This document shows, piece by piece, positions 26,701-32,700 of a stretch of 64,000 bases of DNA. Every line of letters begins with the position of its first letter. The first letter of the stretch is position 1. A program made the position numbers and the translations under genes. A model generated the notes under the pieces. It did no database searches. It was not told the origin of the DNA and worked only from the letters and a program-made list of their open reading frames with translations. The stretch covers positions 24,501,127-24,565,126 of the forward strand of contig NC_088297.1 in the NCBI RefSeq assembly GCF_032854445.1, in the 5' to 3' direction. This DNA comes from Liolophura sinensis (Eukaryota > Mollusca > Polyplacophora > Chitonida > Chitonidae).

Positions 26701-29700
26701 AGGTTATTATAGAGTGGTGAACCAAAGCTCCCATCTGGATAACAGTCTTTTGACGTTTACTTCTGCGATGTCCACTGATACAAAACAATAAACTATTATA
26801 ACTTTATTCACATCTATTAAGGTATGCGAGGCATCAAAATGATATTTGTGATATCTTTTACGCCTAAATTTTTTTAAAAAGCAACCATGATTCACAAACT
26901 TCAGTCGTCATTTTATCTTATCAAACGTTCTATCCGTTGACATTAAACGGTGAAACTACTTTAAACTTGAGGAAGAATTTATATATGACAGTTTCGGAGA
27001 GATTTGATAGTAAATCAAGTCGTCACTAACACGACTTACAGAAGCTACAAATGACATTGCTGTTCTTCTTTAGCCATCAAGACTACGTCTCTCCCTGCTG
27101 TAACAACTCTGGTCGAGAAAAAAATGCCTCTCTCCGTTTTTACAACTCTGGCTGAGTAAGACTACATGTACACCCTCCTGCTGTAGGAAGCCAAAAACTA
27201 CTCCCTTGACTACAGTGACACTGTTGATACTAGTCTGGCTTAGTACGACTGTACCTTTTCTGAAATGTTTGGACATTGGTTAAACAAAACTACGCAGCCC
27301 TTGTTTCGACTCAGTACGACTATGCCTCTCTCTGCCGCTACGCTGTTATGACGAACATGGTGGCAGCCACAAGGTGGCGAGAACAAGCTAGGATGAGGCA
27401 AATTTTAAACTAAACCATTACTTAAATAAATACTGTTACCTGTAGGTATCTGACAGGTTCTCCCTTCCCACCCTGGAGAACACCGTCTTTGCACACAAGC
27501 AGCAAGGCCGCCTGAGAAGGTTCAGTCTTCTCCACATTTGGTCCTTAGTGGTCATATGACAGAGTAAATATTGTTATATTTAGGTGTCTGACAGGACCAC
27601 ACCCTTCTCCCAAACAGACATCAAAGCGAAGATATTATTACAGTGACATTCTTCGCCACATTTGGTATTAACTGGCCATGTGATGGAGTAAATACTGTTA
27701 CCTGTACGTGTCTGACATTCTCTCCCTTCCCATCCTGGAGCACAGCCCCCTCCCAAACAGCGATCAAAGCCACAAGAGAATGATCTATTACAGTGACAAT
27801 CCTCTCCACACTTGGTAGGACTCTTTACATTACACACTGAAACATAAAGAGACGAAACTGTAAGTGTGGTAATGGGTCACAGAAAAACATACCATAAAGC
27901 TATACCATACACACAGTATAAAAAATACATTCATCAAGAGTGCAATGTTTTCAGTTTTTTCTCTTTTTTGGTTTCTTATTTTCTACATGTCCGCCGTCAA
28001 GGGAAGTCATCAGTTTTCTGATAAATCACCTGATGCAAGGCCTAGGTGAAACCACGATACGCAAGTTTTTAAGTGGCATGCCTGCTGACACACAATTTAG
28101 AGAAAAATACGGGGTATCATCCATTGCCCACATCTGACAAATACCTCATACAAACCTTAATATAAACAAGGAGGCGTCACTAATTATCTTCAATCCCCCG
28201 ACTTAAAAATAAGACAAATCTTATTAAGAATATAACTCAGGATATTGTAGCCTGTATTTCAGTGATTTTAGATCCGTCACCAGGAAAAAACGTGCAGGTT
28301 TATGAGTGGGGCAAAACGGAGTGTAAGGAGTAATGTATTATGTCGCACGCGTATGTTATTAGAACTATACTAGGCCTATTGCTTGATAATTCATGTCTGT
28401 TTTTTTAATTCGATCATTTAGTAGACACTAATGAAAATATATTGCATGTGATACAATTAATATTACTCAGATAAGTAAGTTACGCGTTAAATCTGCCAAA
28501 TGTCATTGGAAAGTACAAAAATTAAATGTAGAAGAAATGGAACACACAACAGGTCCAAAGGCAAAATCGGTACCGGGTATGACCACCCACGTTTACAATG
28601 CATACTGTCCAACGCTTTCTCATGAACACTTTTTTATTAACAGCTTGTGGTATCCTACGCAACTCACGTTGTAGGACAAATGGAGGATCTCTAACGTTGG
28701 TGACATGAGGTCGACGTGCAATGTGCCGTCCCAGGTAATCCCGCAAGGTGCTCGATGGGCGAGCAATCGGGAAATAAGGAAGGCCATGGCATACATTATT
28801 CTGTGGCTGGAAACCCATGGGAGGACGTGCTCTGGATTTGTCCTGTTGGAAAACTTTGCACCTCTTGGTGTTTAAGAAAACAGGGAACAACGCGACGTCT
28901 TAAAATGACGCCCCTTTAGTAAACTGCATTAACACAACTAGTGCATACATCAAACTGTGTTCTGTGATGAAAAGTGATACCGCCGCAAACAATCACCCTT
29001 CCGTCGCAAACCATCACCCTTCCGCCGCCCCATTCATCGGTTTGCACAACAGTCATCATGATAATGTTCACCACCGCGTATACGTCCGTCGGTGTTTCTG
29101 AGGTGGAATTGACCAGAGAAGAGAACGCCATACCAGCGTCAAAATAACCATTGTCTGTTCAGTGCTGTAATGGTACTGTGGTGACATCCAAACGTTCCGC
29201 AGATATCAGTCGCGGCACTGCGTTTTTAGTGCTGTTCCGCTGCTACAACGATTGTGCGGAGAGCCATTGAATGCCTTCGTTTTATACCCCATTTTTACAC
29301 CTAAAATTAATGGCTCTTTGAATTTTTCGAGCTTTTCAGGTGTAAAAATGCGTTTTCCCGTCCAGTATCTATGGTGTCTTGGTAACGAACCTCACATAGG
29401 CTATCAGACCTGCCATCATATTAGGATATTTCCGTTGTTATTCTCAGACAATCACCATATCTTTATGGATTCATGTTGATGTGTTTTAAAGCGGTTCAGT
29501 AAATATACAGCGGCCACGCAAACACATACTTATTCCAAACAGAAAATATCATTTTGATCGGGAATACCGTTTTGGTGGTTGATAACTATCCAGTCATTTC
29601 TTCTCTGGCCATGAATCTTTTGTTATCGCTGCCAGCAAAATGTTTACCTCGGGTATGTAAATGAGTCTTGCTCGGATCTGAAATTTGCTTTTTCTTATCG

Positions 29701-32700
29701 CACTGTTTTGAAACTTTATCTATATACTGATACATTATTATAACTTCATTTTCTAAGAAGGGGTCACCAACCAGATGCATGCCAAATCTCCCGACGTACA
29801 GCCTGCGGAAGCATGTACAAGACTTCCCCACTTACCTGGAAGAATCCCCCTCACAGAAAATGCCACATGACCATTGTAAACACCGGTTAGAGAACCTCGG
29901 CGAAAACAGCAACAGGTAAGTCATCAGTAAATAAAAGCAGATGTACCTGTATGAACAGGTGGGTGTACAGTGTAACTATACAGGCCTATGCTTTAGAGGA
30001 GTATTCTGATTCGTCAAAAGATACCAATGTGTTTTGAAAGTATGCCCTCGTGTAAGTGTTAGCATGAATATCTACACTTACCTTGCTGACAGTCACTGCT
30101 TGTCCATCCGTCCTGACAGCCTCCCTCACAAAAGCCTGCTGTTCCACACATCGTCCTGTCCACACAGTGACATTCATCTCCACATTTAGTCCTTGATGTC
30201 AGGTCACAGTCTAAAACATAATAGGACTCATAGCTTAAGTGATCTTTTTGTGAGAAGTTTTTGCACCTGCAAAACGTATGTAGATGTACTTTAACTTCAT
30301 AACCAGGTGAAAATGTACTCAAAGTCAATCGCACGTAAAGGACTTATAAATTGTCCGAGGCTGATGAGGAAGTATTGGCCCTATTACAGCATAATTCCCA
30401 GTGCATACATATATACATGTTCTAACAAAGGTAACGGTATCTCAAATGGACCTCGATCAATATGATCAAGGTACAACAAAAAAAACGCCTCAGACAATAT
30501 CAGCAAGGGATTAAACCACAAGCGTGAAAAGTGTCGTCTCTGCATTTTTGATTGGTGTTTTACGCCGTACTCAAGAATATTCCACTTATACGAAGTCGGC
30601 CAGCATTATGATGGGAGGGAACCTGGCAGAGCTCGGGGAAAACTCACGACCATCCCCAGGTTGCTGACAGACCTTCGCACCCCGCCGTAAGTACTCAACG
30701 GGGCATTTCTGGAGGCTTTATTCCGCCGATGTTATTTGTAAAGAAAATATCATGGGATTAATTGTTTTGTGGTTTCCACACTGAAATGTAAGGAGAAAAC
30801 TAAACGCCTATGAATGAATACTGACAATTGTTCTCATTCTGATAGCGATGACTGGTGCCGAAGTAATATAGACTGGAATAAATAGGCCTATAGACCTGGA
30901 GAACTGGCGTGTGAGAGTACATGTGTGAGCGTATGATCGAAGCCCATTGCTCATTTTTGTCCCAGTAGGTGCATACCATGGTATATTCTAGGTGCCGTGC
31001 AGTGGACCATTGATTAGGCTAAGCATGCTCTACGCCCTTCTGTCGATGTGTCATGCGATAGGCCAAAACAGCTAAGACTTAGACGCTCACTGGGCCGGAT
31101 AGTGTAATATTCATATACAATATGATATAGGAGTAGACTGCGAGCTAAGGATTATATCCACATTTAGGCTTTGTGCGTTTGTTACAGGACCAACATAGAT
31201 TATACAACGTACTGCAGGCCTGTATTAAACGCTCAATATATAATGTTTTTTTTTATTAATTTTCATTAATAAATCGTTTTTTAATGAGATGTCGTCTGGT
31301 ATTTTCATTTGTGGCGTTATGCTACATGCTACTTGGGCTATGACTTCTGCCAAAAAGGACTTAAAATCGGCCAGTGAACTTTCAAATGGATCACTACAAC
31401 TTGGCTAATACAATCTTGATTTGGAAGTGTATAGGGAGTATTGCCAGACTGTATCGACTGTATTTTGGGCAATGAAATACTAAATTAATAAATCTGGTTA
31501 CAAGTAACAGGCATTATACCCACAGGCGTACAATTTGAGTGATGAGACATCTCACATCTACATGTGCAAAATGTTTTATTAAAGAATACTCCATACCTTT
31601 TTGCCATACCTAATTCTACTTCATCCGTGCTGCTAAGCTCCTGTAAATAGCTATACTATATATACTATATTAAGCATTTCCATGTTAGAACAGTTAGAAT
31701 AAACATCTCAGGCAAATAGACAAGAAGCCGATTTTCACCTGTTAGTGAGGTTGGTACTCCGGCCCATTTATCCAAAACGATTTGGGCTTTTAGCCTACAA
31801 TTTCAATCCAAATTAGAATGTATACCTTAAATCAATAACATTTTCTAGGCTGATTTTTCGCTGTTGCTGTGCAACTTGAACATCCAGATTTGCAAATGTT
31901 CTGTTCTGTGAACAAGTTTTGGGGTCCATCTGGACAAATTCAAGAAATACTATGGCGGTTAGTTGGAGGATACCTGAGTGCCTGAGGTGAACCAGCGATC
32001 TTTGGTAAGTTACTGATAGAGTTTCCCATATGTATGTGACATACACAGACGCTCTCCATATGCTGGTAGGATACCAATGGTCATTAGTGAACGTTAGACT
32101 GCTGACAAGTAGTGCCGGAGGGAGGGAGGGGGAGGGAATGTATAAATTATCTGTTCAAAATTGAGTATGAGCCTGCACATACTAACTGAAGTTAGCAACG
32201 AGTTAGTTGTTAGTTATTAGTTATTCGAATAACCAATAACTAAGCCAGCACCGGGCTAGTTATCTGAATAACTAATAACTAACTAGCAGTGAGTTAGGTA
32301 ATCAAATAACAAATAACATACTTGCTGCTCTTTAGTTATTCCAAACCAGTTATTGGAATAACTAATAACGAACAAGCAGCGGGTTAATTATTCGAAATAG
32401 CAGCGTGTTAGTTATTAGAATAATTAGTAACTAACCAGCTGCGGGTTTGTAAATCGAATAACCAATACTTAACCCGCTGCTGGGTTAGCTATTAGTTATT
32501 CAAATGACTGATTTCGAATAACTAACCCGCGGCGTTTACCAGCAATGCTTTGCAACAAACAACCAGTGTACTTATTGTGAACAGTATTTGGGGTTGGGAC
32601 TAAGAACAGCGGCGGAGATTAACGTGAAAGTCCCTCGAAGTCAGGAAATCCGGGATCAAACCCGGGTCGTGCCTTACCACAGACTTTATACTATACTTGC

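Noticed and set aside
27580-27666. An additional functional EGF exon
   Set aside because: The frame is broken, the donor is lost and there is no room for an intron to the preceding exon.
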